NCBI RefSeq assembly: GCF_001421325.1
Contig: NZ_LMJY01000007.1
Coordinates: forward strand, 1 to 64,000
Reading direction: 5' to 3'
DNA length: 64,000 bases
Origin: Novosphingobium sp. Leaf2
GTDB taxonomy: Bacteria; Pseudomonadota; Alphaproteobacteria; Sphingomonadales; Sphingomonadaceae
The first letter of the stretch is position 1. Each line of letters begins with the position of its first letter. Positions 54,796 to 62,676 of this stretch are shown one piece after another. The position numbers were made by a program, and so were the translations under genes. Below the pieces are notes generated by a model that had not been told where the DNA came from, did no database searches, and worked only from the letters and a program-made list of their open reading frames with translations.

Positions 54796-56196
54796 ATGGC
54801 CACGATCGTCGACACCCCGGATCTCCGCAGCCAAGCTGTGCATCAGCATGAGCGCGTCGGCACGTCGGTGCTGCTGCGCTATGGCACCGGGCAGCTGGGC
54901 GCGCAGATCTTTCGCGATACGCCAGCAGTCCTGCTCCCGCTGTTTCTCACGACGATGCTGGGGGTGGAGGCTTGGGCGGCCGGCCTGGTGGTGTTGATCC
55001 CCAAGCTATGGCTGATCGTGTGCGATCCGCTGGTCGGCGCATGGTCCGATCGGCTGCGGGGACGATATGGCCGCACGCCGTTCCTGGTGGGCGGGGCCAT
55101 CCTTACCAGCCTTGGCTTCGTGGCCCTGTTCACGCTGACCCATAGCGGCAGCCCGCTGTGGTCAGCTGGCATCACCTGCTTGCTGTTCTTCCTGGCTTCC
55201 ACGGCATTTTCGATGTTTTCGGTGCCGTATCTGGCGATCGCTGCGGCGCTCTCGCACGATGCGCATGAGCGGACACGGATCATGGTGTTCCGCATGATCT
55301 TTTCCACGTTGGGCGTTCTGGTCGGCGTGGGTGTCGCGCAGCCTTTGATCTACGCTCTGGGCGGCGGTGCGCATGGGTGGACGGTGATGGCGCTGGTGCT
55401 GGGCGCGATCTGCCTTGGCACGATGCTGGTCACTGCGCTTGGCCTGATGCGCACGCCGATGATCCGCGACGAAGCGCTGCCGGGCAGCCTGCTGGCGCAG
55501 CTTGGCGCCATTCGCGGCAACCGCCCGTTTCTGGTCCTGCTGGCTACCTGCCTGATCCAGAACATCGGGCAGGCATCCGGTTACACGGTGATCGGCTTCA
55601 TCTATCTCTATGCCATTCAGGCCATCTGGATTGTGCCGTTCTTCATCCTGGTAATGGCGGTTGCCGGGATTGCCGCCCAGCCGATGTGGCTGGCGCTGTC
55701 GCGGCGCTGGGGCAAGGAGCGGACATATGTCGTCGCGTCCGCCTTGTGGGCCGCCGTCACCGCGACCTGGTTCTTCATCCACCCGGCAACGGATGTGCTG
55801 CTGACCATCCCGGGCGTCGGCGCGCTCGGCACGCAGCACGTGCTGGTGCTGGTGCGCGGCGCCATCATCGGGATCGTCAATTCGGCATTCGTCATGCTTT
55901 CCCTCTCGATGCTGACCGACACGATCGACTATGAGCGGCGGCGCAAGGGGATCGCCAACGAAGGCGTATTCGCAGGGCTGTTCTCGGCCTTGGAAAAGCT
56001 GTCGTTCGCGCTTGGCCCCGTGGTGGCCGGCCTGGTGATGAGCGCGTTCGGTTTCGTGTCGTCCACAGGTGGGGCGGCGGCGCAAAGCCCCCATGCGATT
56101 GCCGGCATCGTCTTGCTTTACAGTCTGATCCCTGCGGCTACGCAGCTGATCAGCCTGCTCGTATTTTCGCAGTACCGGCTGCCTGCCCGCCATTAA
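54796..56196 (+). CDS. GPH-family sugar:cation symporter (MelB-like)
   Basis: A 466-residue transporter of the glycoside-pentoside-hexuronide family. Twelve helices are visible, with the sodium/sugar-site region LRYGTGQLGAQIFRD, PKLWLIVCDPLVGAWSDRLRG (motif A region) and SMLTDTIDYERRRKGIANEG before helix 10. The gene lies between a GH3 beta-glucosidase (divergent, 202 bp away) and a cytochrome c, so it probably imports the sugars freed by the enzymes of this cluster. Confidence 0.88.
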   Translation: MATIVDTPDLRSQAVHQHERVGTSVLLRYGTGQLGAQIFRDTPAVLLPLFLTTMLGVEAWAAGLVVLIPKLWLIVCDPLVGAWSDRLRGRYGRTPFLVGGAILTSLGFVALFTLTHSGSPLWSAGITCLLFFLASTAFSMFSVPYLAIAAALSHDAHERTRIMVFRMIFSTLGVLVGVGVAQPLIYALGGGAHGWTVMALVLGAICLGTMLVTALGLMRTPMIRDEALPGSLLAQLGAIRGNRPFLVLLATCLIQNIGQASGYTVIGFIYLYAIQAIWIVPFFILVMAVAGIAAQPMWLALSRRWGKERTYVVASALWAAVTATWFFIHPATDVLLTIPGVGALGTQHVLVLVRGAIIGIVNSAFVMLSLSMLTDTIDYERRRKGIANEGVFAGLFSALEKLSFALGPVVAGLVMSAFGFVSSTGGAAAQSPHAIAGIVLLYSLIPAATQLISLLVFSQYRLPARH

Positions 56197-56261
56197 CATG
56201 GTATGCACCTAGCACCCGCTAACGGGTGCGCCAAGGGACTGAAAAAGGTAGATATAGATAC

Positions 56262-56654
56262 ATGAATACACGCGCACTTCTTCCCGTCCTGACCGGTCTT
56301 GCCATCGTGGGCATGTCCGCGGCCTCCTCCACCGCCTTCGCGGCGCCGGACGCGGCTGCGGGCAAGAAAATCTACATACGCTGCATGGCCTGCCATACGA
56401 TCCAGCCCGGCGGGCCGAACAAGGTGGGCCCCAACCTGTCCGGCGTCGTGGGTCGCAAGGCGGCGCAGGTGAAGGGCTTTCGCTATTCTGCCGCCATGCA
56501 GAAGGCCAACGTGACCTGGAATGAGGCGACGCTTGACAAGTGGCTGATGCGCCCTGCCAGCGTGGTCCCCGGCACGTCGATGGCCTTTGCGGGACTGTCC
56601 AAGCCCGAAGATCGCGCGGCGGTCATCGCTTACCTGAAAAAGCCGGCGCCCTGA
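56262..56654 (+). CDS. Periplasmic class I cytochrome c
   Basis: A 130-residue protein with a signal peptide (LPVLTGLAIVGMSAASSTAFA), the heme-binding CMACH motif, and the distal methionine in PGTSMAFAGLSKPEDRA, as in mitochondrial-like cytochrome c2. It carries single electrons in the periplasm. The ATG has a weak AAAGG site. It is followed by a hydrolase after 2 bp and, convergently, by a VAO-type FAD enzyme, so one possibility is that it accepts electrons from that flavoenzyme, as in p-cresol methylhydroxylase. This is inferred from proximity only. Confidence 0.9.
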   Translation: MNTRALLPVLTGLAIVGMSAASSTAFAAPDAAAGKKIYIRCMACHTIQPGGPNKVGPNLSGVVGRKAAQVKGFRYSAAMQKANVTWNEATLDKWLMRPASVVPGTSMAFAGLSKPEDRAAVIAYLKKPAP

Positions 56655-56656
56655 TC

Positions 56657-57562
56657 ATGACGGGGGGGAACGGTTTAGGACGACGCGAGGTCCTGCTTGG
56701 CGGCGCGGCATTTGCCGTGGCGATGACGGGTGGCCGGGCGCTGGCCGCGGCTATACCTGGCCGCGTGATGCTGCAAACGCCGGAAGGGCGCGCCATTTCG
56801 GTGACCGAGTGGCGTCCCGCTGGCAGGCCGCGCGGCATCATCCTGTTCTCGCACGGCGCGGGATCGTCCCCATCCTTTTACGGTCGCATCGTCGATCCCT
56901 GGGTTGCGGCGGGCTGGCATGTGCTGGCGCCACTACACGTGGACTCGCGCGAGCATCCCGACCTTGCGAAGTTTCCTGGCCTGCTGAGCTGGAAAGCCCG
57001 GGTCGAGGATATGCGTGCGCTTATCGCGCATATTGGCGATGCGCCGTTCGTTGCCGCCGGACATTCGTATGGCGGTCTTACCGCGACGATGCTGAGCGGT
57101 GCACAGCCCGTGGTGCCCGAAGGCCTGTCATTGCCGCTTGTGCCCAGGCTGGCAAAAGCAGTGATCGCGTTTTCCCCGCCACCCATCATTCCCGCGCTGG
57201 TGACCCAGCAGGGCTACGCACAGATCGCCGTGCCCGCGCTGATCCAGACCGGCACGCGCGATCTGGTGGCCGGCCTTACCACGCAAGGCCCGGACGGATG
57301 GAACGTGCACCTCGCCGCGTTCGAGGCGCCTGCACCGGGCGGGAATCGCTACGGACTGGTGCTGGAAGGCGCCGATCACTACTTCGGCGGCGCGATTTGC
57401 GATTCCACGAAGCCGGGGCCGATGCAGCTTGCCCCGCTGGAACTTGCCAACGCAAGGGTGGCGCTTTTCCTGGAAGGCTACGGCGCCAGCAATGTACGCG
57501 CCCGACGGCGGCTTGATTCTCTAGTAACCCAGGCGCTGCCCGCTCGATTGATGAAACGCTAG
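56657..57562 (+). CDS. Exported serine hydrolase (dienelactone hydrolase-like)
   Basis: A 301-residue alpha/beta hydrolase with a twin-arginine leader (GRREVLLGGAAFAVAMTGG). The oxyanion HGAG, nucleophile serine in AGHSYGGLT, acid in TGTRDLV and histidine in EGADHYFGG are visible. The fold resembles lipoprotein signal-carrying plastic or PHB/dienelactone hydrolases, but no substrate can be deduced. Start ATG 56657 overlaps no gene and comes 2 bp after the cytochrome stop, so it is cotranscribed with it. Confidence 0.82.
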   Translation: MTGGNGLGRREVLLGGAAFAVAMTGGRALAAAIPGRVMLQTPEGRAISVTEWRPAGRPRGIILFSHGAGSSPSFYGRIVDPWVAAGWHVLAPLHVDSREHPDLAKFPGLLSWKARVEDMRALIAHIGDAPFVAAGHSYGGLTATMLSGAQPVVPEGLSLPLVPRLAKAVIAFSPPPIIPALVTQQGYAQIAVPALIQTGTRDLVAGLTTQGPDGWNVHLAAFEAPAPGGNRYGLVLEGADHYFGGAICDSTKPGPMQLAPLELANARVALFLEGYGASNVRARRRLDSLVTQALPARLMKR

Positions 57563-57575
57563 CGGGCTGTCCCGT

Positions 57576-59135
57576 TCAGAACCCCAGCGCGCCGGGGTTC
57601 ATCAATCCCTGGGGGTCCAGTTCTGACTTGATGGCGCGCAGCAATGACGCGGCCGGTGGGGCAAGGCGCTGCTGATACGTATAGGCGCGGCCAAGCTGGA
57701 AATGCCCCGCGCCGAAGTCCTGCATCAGCGCGATGATGGCGATCTTCAGATCTTCGACGTAAGCCCGCGATGCCGCGTTCGGTGCAAAATCGGGCTTTGA
57801 AGACAGGTAATCCTCGCCCAGCGTCGTGCGGTGATAATCGGTCCGGTCATCGGGCCAGTACAGCGCGACTTCATAAAGGAAGCCCGAAGGCCCGACGGGC
57901 GAGAACATGGTGCCAAGCCACACGCCGAGCGCGTCCATCTCCGGCTTGCGCTTGGCGATCAGGTCCTTGAACGCGGCGTCGAACGCCACCGCCTGATCGT
58001 GCGCGAACACGCCGTGTACCGGCACCCAGCGTTCGCCATTGGGTCCGAGTACGTTGAACAGCGGCGCGAACGGGATCGATTGCACGAACGTGGGGATAGA
58101 GTTCGCGATCTCGCGGCCAAGACCATCCAGCAGGCGGCGCAGCAGTTTAGCCTTGATCGCCGCTTCCTGCGCATCGAAACCCTCGATGATGAAGTGGCAC
58201 ATGTAGGCGCCGGCGCGCATCGCGTCTTCGCCGGCGATCGCCATGCGCATCAATTGCGCGATGCCCTTGGCCTTGTTGGGCGCCCGCCTGAGCACTTGCA
58301 GCGCGATCTTCGCACGTGCGCCGATGCCTTCCTGCCGCCCGATCTGCCCTTGAGACAACGCCAGGTCCAGCCCGAAATGGCTATCGTCAAGCCGCGCCAT
58401 GGCAGCTTTTCGCGACGCGGCATGATAGGCGGCGAAGCTGTCGAACGCGAAGCTCAGACATACGAAGTGCGGCAACACCGGCAGCAGCGGCAAGCGGATG
58501 CGCGCCTTGATCCCGAACACGCCGCAATCGCCGGTGAACAGCCCAGTCAGGTCCGGCCCGTAAAAGCGCATGGCCGTGCTGGCGCTGGTCGAGAGCAGTT
58601 CGCCGCTGGCTAACACCACGTCCATGGACAGCACCGACTGGGCCGAGATGCCGTGCATGGTGCTGCCGTGGCTCAGCGTGTTCTGGCTCATCGATCCCCC
58701 CACCGTCGCAGCAATCCCCGAGAACGGCCCCCAGAACGGCGTGCGCAGCCCCTTGGCATCGAGCGCAGTCTTCAGATTTGCCCAGGTAACCCCGGTTCCG
58801 ACGGTGACGATTGCGGCCTGCTCGTCAATCTCGATTGCATCGAGCGCGCCGGTGTCGAACACCACGTGCCCGCCGTCGGGTAGGATATAGCCATCAGTGT
58901 AGGACGCACCGCCGCCGCGCGGCACCATCGCCACGCCGAACTTCGCGCAGGTCCGCACCGCCTGTTGCAGCGCAGCCACGTCCGTGGGACGCACCACCGC
59001 CAGCGGTAATCCGCCGCCGCGATATACATCGTTGGCGAAGAAGGAGAGCGCGCTGCCCTCATGAATGACGCTGTCGGTTCCCAGCGCCGATACCAGCGCC
59101 CCGATCACGTCATTATCCAAGACAGCGCTGCGCAT
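57576..59135 (-). CDS. FAD-linked oxidoreductase (VAO/PCMH type)
   Basis: A 519-residue flavoenzyme with the FAD_binding_4 domain: PRGGGASYTDG and GFGPFSG-like FWGPFSGIAATVGGSMSQN near residues 70-150, GPDLTGLFTGDCGVFG for the isoalloxazine loop, then a substrate domain and the C-terminal QGLMNPGALG. It lies in the vanillyl-alcohol-oxidase/p-cresol methylhydroxylase group or in a D-lactate-dehydrogenase-like branch. No histidine typical of covalent FAD can be placed with confidence. It follows a methyltransferase and a small hypothetical gene on the same strand and converges with a cytochrome c/hydrolase pair. Oxidation of a phenolic or lignan-type compound is a reasonable suggestion. Confidence 0.8.
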   Translation of the reverse strand: MRSAVLDNDVIGALVSALGTDSVIHEGSALSFFANDVYRGGGLPLAVVRPTDVAALQQAVRTCAKFGVAMVPRGGGASYTDGYILPDGGHVVFDTGALDAIEIDEQAAIVTVGTGVTWANLKTALDAKGLRTPFWGPFSGIAATVGGSMSQNTLSHGSTMHGISAQSVLSMDVVLASGELLSTSASTAMRFYGPDLTGLFTGDCGVFGIKARIRLPLLPVLPHFVCLSFAFDSFAAYHAASRKAAMARLDDSHFGLDLALSQGQIGRQEGIGARAKIALQVLRRAPNKAKGIAQLMRMAIAGEDAMRAGAYMCHFIIEGFDAQEAAIKAKLLRRLLDGLGREIANSIPTFVQSIPFAPLFNVLGPNGERWVPVHGVFAHDQAVAFDAAFKDLIAKRKPEMDALGVWLGTMFSPVGPSGFLYEVALYWPDDRTDYHRTTLGEDYLSSKPDFAPNAASRAYVEDLKIAIIALMQDFGAGHFQLGRAYTYQQRLAPPAASLLRAIKSELDPQGLMNPGALGF

Positions 59136-59261
59136 TGAAAATCAATTCCCCTGTTGTGGGCGATCGCCACCTTCGGCCGGATTTGGCCGTCACATGATTG
59201 CTTCCAGGCATTTGTACACCGCGCGGGCGAGCCCGGAATTGACCAGCCGGGCTAAGGGCGA

Positions 59262-59630
59262 TCAGGGCTGCGCGATATCGTGTATCGCCGCGTCGTAGCT
59301 GGCCTGGGTATGAGCCTGCCCAGCTTCGTCCGCATCCTTGAGCTGGTGATAGAACAGCCGCTGCAGGAAATCCTGGCGCCGTACTTCGCGTTCTTCCAGC
59401 GCCGTCTGGTCAAGGGCCAAGTTTTCAATGCCGCCGGCAAGGTCGAGCCCCTGTGCGGCAGCCACGCGTTCCGCGCTGTCCAGCCGGTCGCGCACAACGC
59501 ACAATTCGTTGGCCAGGACCATGATCATCGACATCGCGGCGTCCAGCCCCGGCGTATCATAGAACTGGGGACGCTTGCCACGCGCATGGCGCACCATATG
59601 GGGGCGCTCGATGGTGGGTGTATCGTTCAT
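59262..59630 (-). CDS. Hypothetical protein with helical C-terminus
   Basis: A 122-residue protein I do not recognise. The N-terminus (TPTIERPHMVRHARGKRPQF) is basic and proline-rich, and the rest looks like two helices with coiled-coil potential (MVLANELCVVRDRLDSAERV, LEEREVRRQDFLQRLF). There is no signal peptide. It lies 18 bp after the methyltransferase stop and 126 bp before the FAD enzyme, all on one strand, so it is probably cotranscribed and may serve as a partner protein. Confidence 0.65.
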   Translation of the reverse strand: MNDTPTIERPHMVRHARGKRPQFYDTPGLDAAMSMIMVLANELCVVRDRLDSAERVAAAQGLDLAGGIENLALDQTALEEREVRRQDFLQRLFYHQLKDADEAGQAHTQASYDAAIHDIAQP

Positions 59631-59648
59631 GTAAAGGCTTGTCCTGTG

Positions 59649-60878
59649 TTACGCAGCCATGGCCGTTTTTGCGGGCTTGCGCGCGATCAGCACTTCCCAG
59701 CCGCCGCCCGGCGCAAATTCGCCGGCGGTGAATTCGCGCTCGGCGACATGCTCGGACGCTTCCTGGCTATAGCCGTCGGCAGCAGCGGCAAACTCCATCA
59801 CCGCCATCGGCGCGGTGTCGAAGCGCACGTCCGCACGGGCAAATCCGGCCCGCTCAGCCAGAGCAACCTGATCCAGATCGCGCATCGCGCCCCAGAACGG
59901 TTCGTTGTTGTACCAGGTCTCGTTATCGAGAATGAACTGGGTGAACGGGTCCATCAGATCGAAGGGCGGCAAGTCCGCGTGGATCATCAGGCCGCCGGGC
60001 GCGAGCACGCGGTAGGCTTCCTCGAAAATCCTGGGCATCGCCTTGCCGCTGGTTTCGTGCAGCAGGATGTGGCTGACCACCAGATCGAAGTGCCCATCCG
60101 GGAAGGTAGTGTTTTCCGCGTTCATCTGCGCGAAGTTCACATCCTGCCCCATCGCGGCGGCGCGGGCATGGGCATAGCGCACGACGGGCGCGCCAACATC
60201 GATGCCCCATACTTCGGCGTCCGGGAACAGTTCCTTGTACGGCAGCGTGGAGTGGCCCACCGTACAGCCCATGTCGAGGATGCGGCGCGGTTTGAAATCG
60301 GGCATGTTGCGCTTGACGTAGTTGACGACCGAACGGCCCATGTCGTCATTGTCCGGCCCGGTGTAACCCATCGCATACAGATAGACGCCCCGGTCATACA
60401 GGGCGCCGACCGCGATATCGTCGGCGCAGACCTGGGTGCAGTAGCCACCCGGCATGCAATGGATGTCCAGCGCGGTGACATAGCGGGGCGGCTCGAAGCC
60501 TTCCGGTATCTCAAGTGCGGCCGATGCCGAAGCGGACAGGGCCTTGGCGCTTTCCAGAAGTTCGGGAAGCTGACGGTCTACAGAGCCGATTACCGATTCC
60601 CACAGCAGTTCCTGCGCGATGCGGTTTGCGGCGGCGTAGTGCTGGAAATACGGATCGGGCACCATGGCGGCGCGAATGTCGCGCCGGTCCACCGGCGGGC
60701 GACCGTGCTGCTTTTCAAAGCTGCGCGCGGCACGGCCCTGATACACCGGTGTAAGTCCCGGCAGCAAAGTAGACTGAATGAAGCCTTTGAAGCTTTTGGC
60801 AAATTCCTGCCGCGCGGCCTCGTCAGCGGTCGCCTTGGGCAGCGCGGCATGAGGTGCTTGCTGGAAGGTGTTAAGCAT
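59649..60878 (-). CDS. SAM-dependent class I methyltransferase
   Basis: A protein of about 409 residues. The C-terminal two thirds form the Rossmann methyltransferase fold with SAM motif I ILDMGCTVGHSTLP, motif II VWGIDVGAP, DLVVSHILLHETSG and YRVLAPGGLMI. The first 150 residues are a helical domain of unknown role. The ATG at 60878 was preferred over 60995 because a GGAG site lies 6 nt before it. O- or C-methylation of a small molecule is likely, and the partner genes suggest an aromatic or terpenoid substrate. Confidence 0.85.
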   Translation of the reverse strand: MLNTFQQAPHAALPKATADEAARQEFAKSFKGFIQSTLLPGLTPVYQGRAARSFEKQHGRPPVDRRDIRAAMVPDPYFQHYAAANRIAQELLWESVIGSVDRQLPELLESAKALSASASAALEIPEGFEPPRYVTALDIHCMPGGYCTQVCADDIAVGALYDRGVYLYAMGYTGPDNDDMGRSVVNYVKRNMPDFKPRRILDMGCTVGHSTLPYKELFPDAEVWGIDVGAPVVRYAHARAAAMGQDVNFAQMNAENTTFPDGHFDLVVSHILLHETSGKAMPRIFEEAYRVLAPGGLMIHADLPPFDLMDPFTQFILDNETWYNNEPFWGAMRDLDQVALAERAGFARADVRFDTAPMAVMEFAAAADGYSQEASEHVAEREFTAGEFAPGGGWEVLIARKPAKTAMAA

Positions 60879-61059
60879 GGACGACTCCGCTGATCCCTGG
60901 AACTGCATCTTGCAGTGTCGCGCCTGGGACGGCAGCATCTGCTGACGGTTATCCGATTGGCGATCATACGATGCTAGTGCGTTACCTTCGCGCACGAAAA
61001 CGCAAAAAACCGATCAACCGTGTGGACCTGTTCACCGGCCCGAACTGAGGGATCATCGA

Positions 61060-62097
61060 ATGGACGACATGAAGTTCTCGCGCCGGCAGGGGCTTGGCCT
61101 TGCGGGGCTCGCGGCCGGCCTTGCTGCCGCGCCATCGCTCGCCCAGGCGGCCGCTGCAAAGCCGAGCAAGGCGACGCCCGCATTCAAGACCAAAATCGAT
61201 TTCAAGGATCCTGAATGGACGCGCGACACCTACGTGCGGCTTGACGCCGACATCGATCCCACCAAGGAAAAATGTGGCTGGATCAAGGGCAAGGCCTACG
61301 GCGTGAGGCCCAACGAGCCTGTCCGTCAGCTGTTCGACGTGGAAGGCTTCAGCTTCGTGCGCACCAAGCGCCTGGAAGATGGATCGTACCGCCGCATGCT
61401 GCGCGAAATCGTGTTCTACCGCGATCTCAAGACCGGCGAGATCATGAAGACCTGGGCCAATCCCTACACCGGGGAAACGGTGAAGGTCGTGCCGATCGCC
61501 AACGATCCGTTCAATTTCACGATCAGCCAGTGGGCGCCCGAGCCGCCGTCGTATGGCGGGCTCAACAAGGACAAGCCGCCGCGCACGCCCTTCCTGCAGG
61601 ACTGGCAGTTCGGCCCCAACGGCACGATGTTGCTGCGTTCGGACATTGACATGCAGTATCCCAACGCCCTTGATCCGGCCAAGTGGGTGCGCGAGTCCTC
61701 AGGCCCGATGAACCGGGTGTCGGAGCATTTCATCTATACCGTGAAGCGGGCCGATGTAGAAAACCCCAATCTGACGCATATTCCGCACATCGGCGCGTGG
61801 AGCCGCATCACGCCCTGGCTGCCCTGGATGCTGATGGGGCAGGCGGAAGGCCACGTGGATTATTTCACCCATTTCCAGACCGTGGAAAACGGCGTGGCAG
61901 GCTTGCCTGCGGATCTTGTCGCGGCGGCACGGGCGATGGATGAAAAGTGGCTGACCGCACCGACCGAAGATTACGGTCCTTCGCTGTCGAGCCTGGAAAA
62001 TTACGCGCGCGAGCAAACGCCGGCACCGGTTCCGGCAGGCTGGAGCCCGCCTAAGCCGCCAGCAGCGCCCAAGGCCCTGGTGCGCAAACCGGGCTGA
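61060..62097 (+). CDS. DUF1838 protein with Tat signal
   Basis: A 345-residue exported protein: twin-arginine leader (KFSRRQGLGLAGLAAGLAAA), then a domain of about 270 residues with FSFVRTKRLEDGSYRRML, GEIMKTWANPYTGE, PFLQDWQFGPNG and PHIGAWSRITPWLPWMLMGQ. This is the DUF1838 pattern, of unknown activity, found mainly in sphingomonads and related bacteria. The C-terminus is proline-rich (PVPAGWSPPKPPAAPK). It is divergent from the methyltransferase unit and is followed by a clear terminator. Confidence 0.75.
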   Translation: MDDMKFSRRQGLGLAGLAAGLAAAPSLAQAAAAKPSKATPAFKTKIDFKDPEWTRDTYVRLDADIDPTKEKCGWIKGKAYGVRPNEPVRQLFDVEGFSFVRTKRLEDGSYRRMLREIVFYRDLKTGEIMKTWANPYTGETVKVVPIANDPFNFTISQWAPEPPSYGGLNKDKPPRTPFLQDWQFGPNGTMLLRSDIDMQYPNALDPAKWVRESSGPMNRVSEHFIYTVKRADVENPNLTHIPHIGAWSRITPWLPWMLMGQAEGHVDYFTHFQTVENGVAGLPADLVAAARAMDEKWLTAPTEDYGPSLSSLENYAREQTPAPVPAGWSPPKPPAAPKALVRKPG

Positions 62098-62118
62098 TCG
62101 CGCCGGATGTAGGATCAT

Positions 62119-62152
62119 GGCGGGGTGGTCGTAAGGCTGCCCCGTCTTTTTT
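62119..62152 (+). terminator. Rho-independent terminator of the DUF1838 gene
   Basis: GGCGGGG (62119-62125) pairs with CCCCGTC (62140-62146) with one G-T wobble, and is followed directly by TTTTTT (62147-62152). It starts 21 bp after the DUF1838 stop. Confidence 0.72.
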
Positions 62153-62245
62153 ATGGGCTATGCCCGGAGGTTGGCCGCGGGGGCCGGATCGGCTGCGCGT
62201 CGTGTAGAGAAACACAGACACCATCCGGTAGTATCGCCGAAGCCC

Positions 62246-62274
62246 AGGGAGGGTCGCTGGCAGCGGCCCTCCCT
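62246..62274 (-). terminator. Strong hairpin downstream of the HU gene
   Basis: AGGGAGGG (62246-62253) and CCCTCCCT (62267-62274) form an 8-bp stem, extended by CGCT and AGCG inside. It starts 14 bp after the stop codon of the HU gene. It lacks a T run, so a termination role is inferred from position. Confidence 0.5.
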
Positions 62275-62287
62275 GTGGACATCAGGT

Positions 62288-62569
62288 TCAGCCGTTCAGC
62301 TTGTCCTTGACGGCCTTGGCCGGCGTGAACGACAGCTTCTTGGACGCCTTGATGGTCATCGCCTCGCCGGTGGCGGGGTTGCGACCTTCGCGCTCGGGGC
62401 TGTCCTTGACCTTGAACTTGCCAAAGCCGCTCAGCGAGATTTCTTCGCCCTTGGCGGCGGCATCGCCGATGGTGGTGAACACGGCATCGACGATCTTGCG
62501 GGCGTCAGCCTTGGTTACACCAGCGCTTTCGGCAATCGCATCGGCGAGTTCGTTGTTGTTCATGTCCAT
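62288..62569 (-). CDS. HU-family histone-like DNA-binding protein
   Basis: At 93 residues this is the full length of HU. It has VFTTIGDAAAKGEEISLSGF, the conserved G-F-G-x-F segment (FGKFKVKDSPEREGRNPATG) and the DNA-contacting beta-arm ending in KASKKLSFTPAK. HU binds and bends DNA without strong sequence preference and acts as a small homodimer or heterodimer in the nucleoid. The start ATG is at 62569. It stands alone. Confidence 0.95.
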   Translation of the reverse strand: MDMNNNELADAIAESAGVTKADARKIVDAVFTTIGDAAAKGEEISLSGFGKFKVKDSPEREGRNPATGEAMTIKASKKLSFTPAKAVKDKLNG

Positions 62570-62676
62570 TCTTCCTGTCGATTAGGGTTTTGGGACACTG
62601 TCCTTAGCGGGATCAAAGCCGCCCGTCATCGCCCAGAATGCACCGCAATGCGCATTTGCGCCCCATTCCGGCGTGT

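Noticed and set aside
60742..60753. TACACCGGTGTA, a perfect palindrome resembling the LacI operator
   Set aside because: It lies inside the methyltransferase coding region, lacks the flanking TGA/TCA bases and is far from the regulon.
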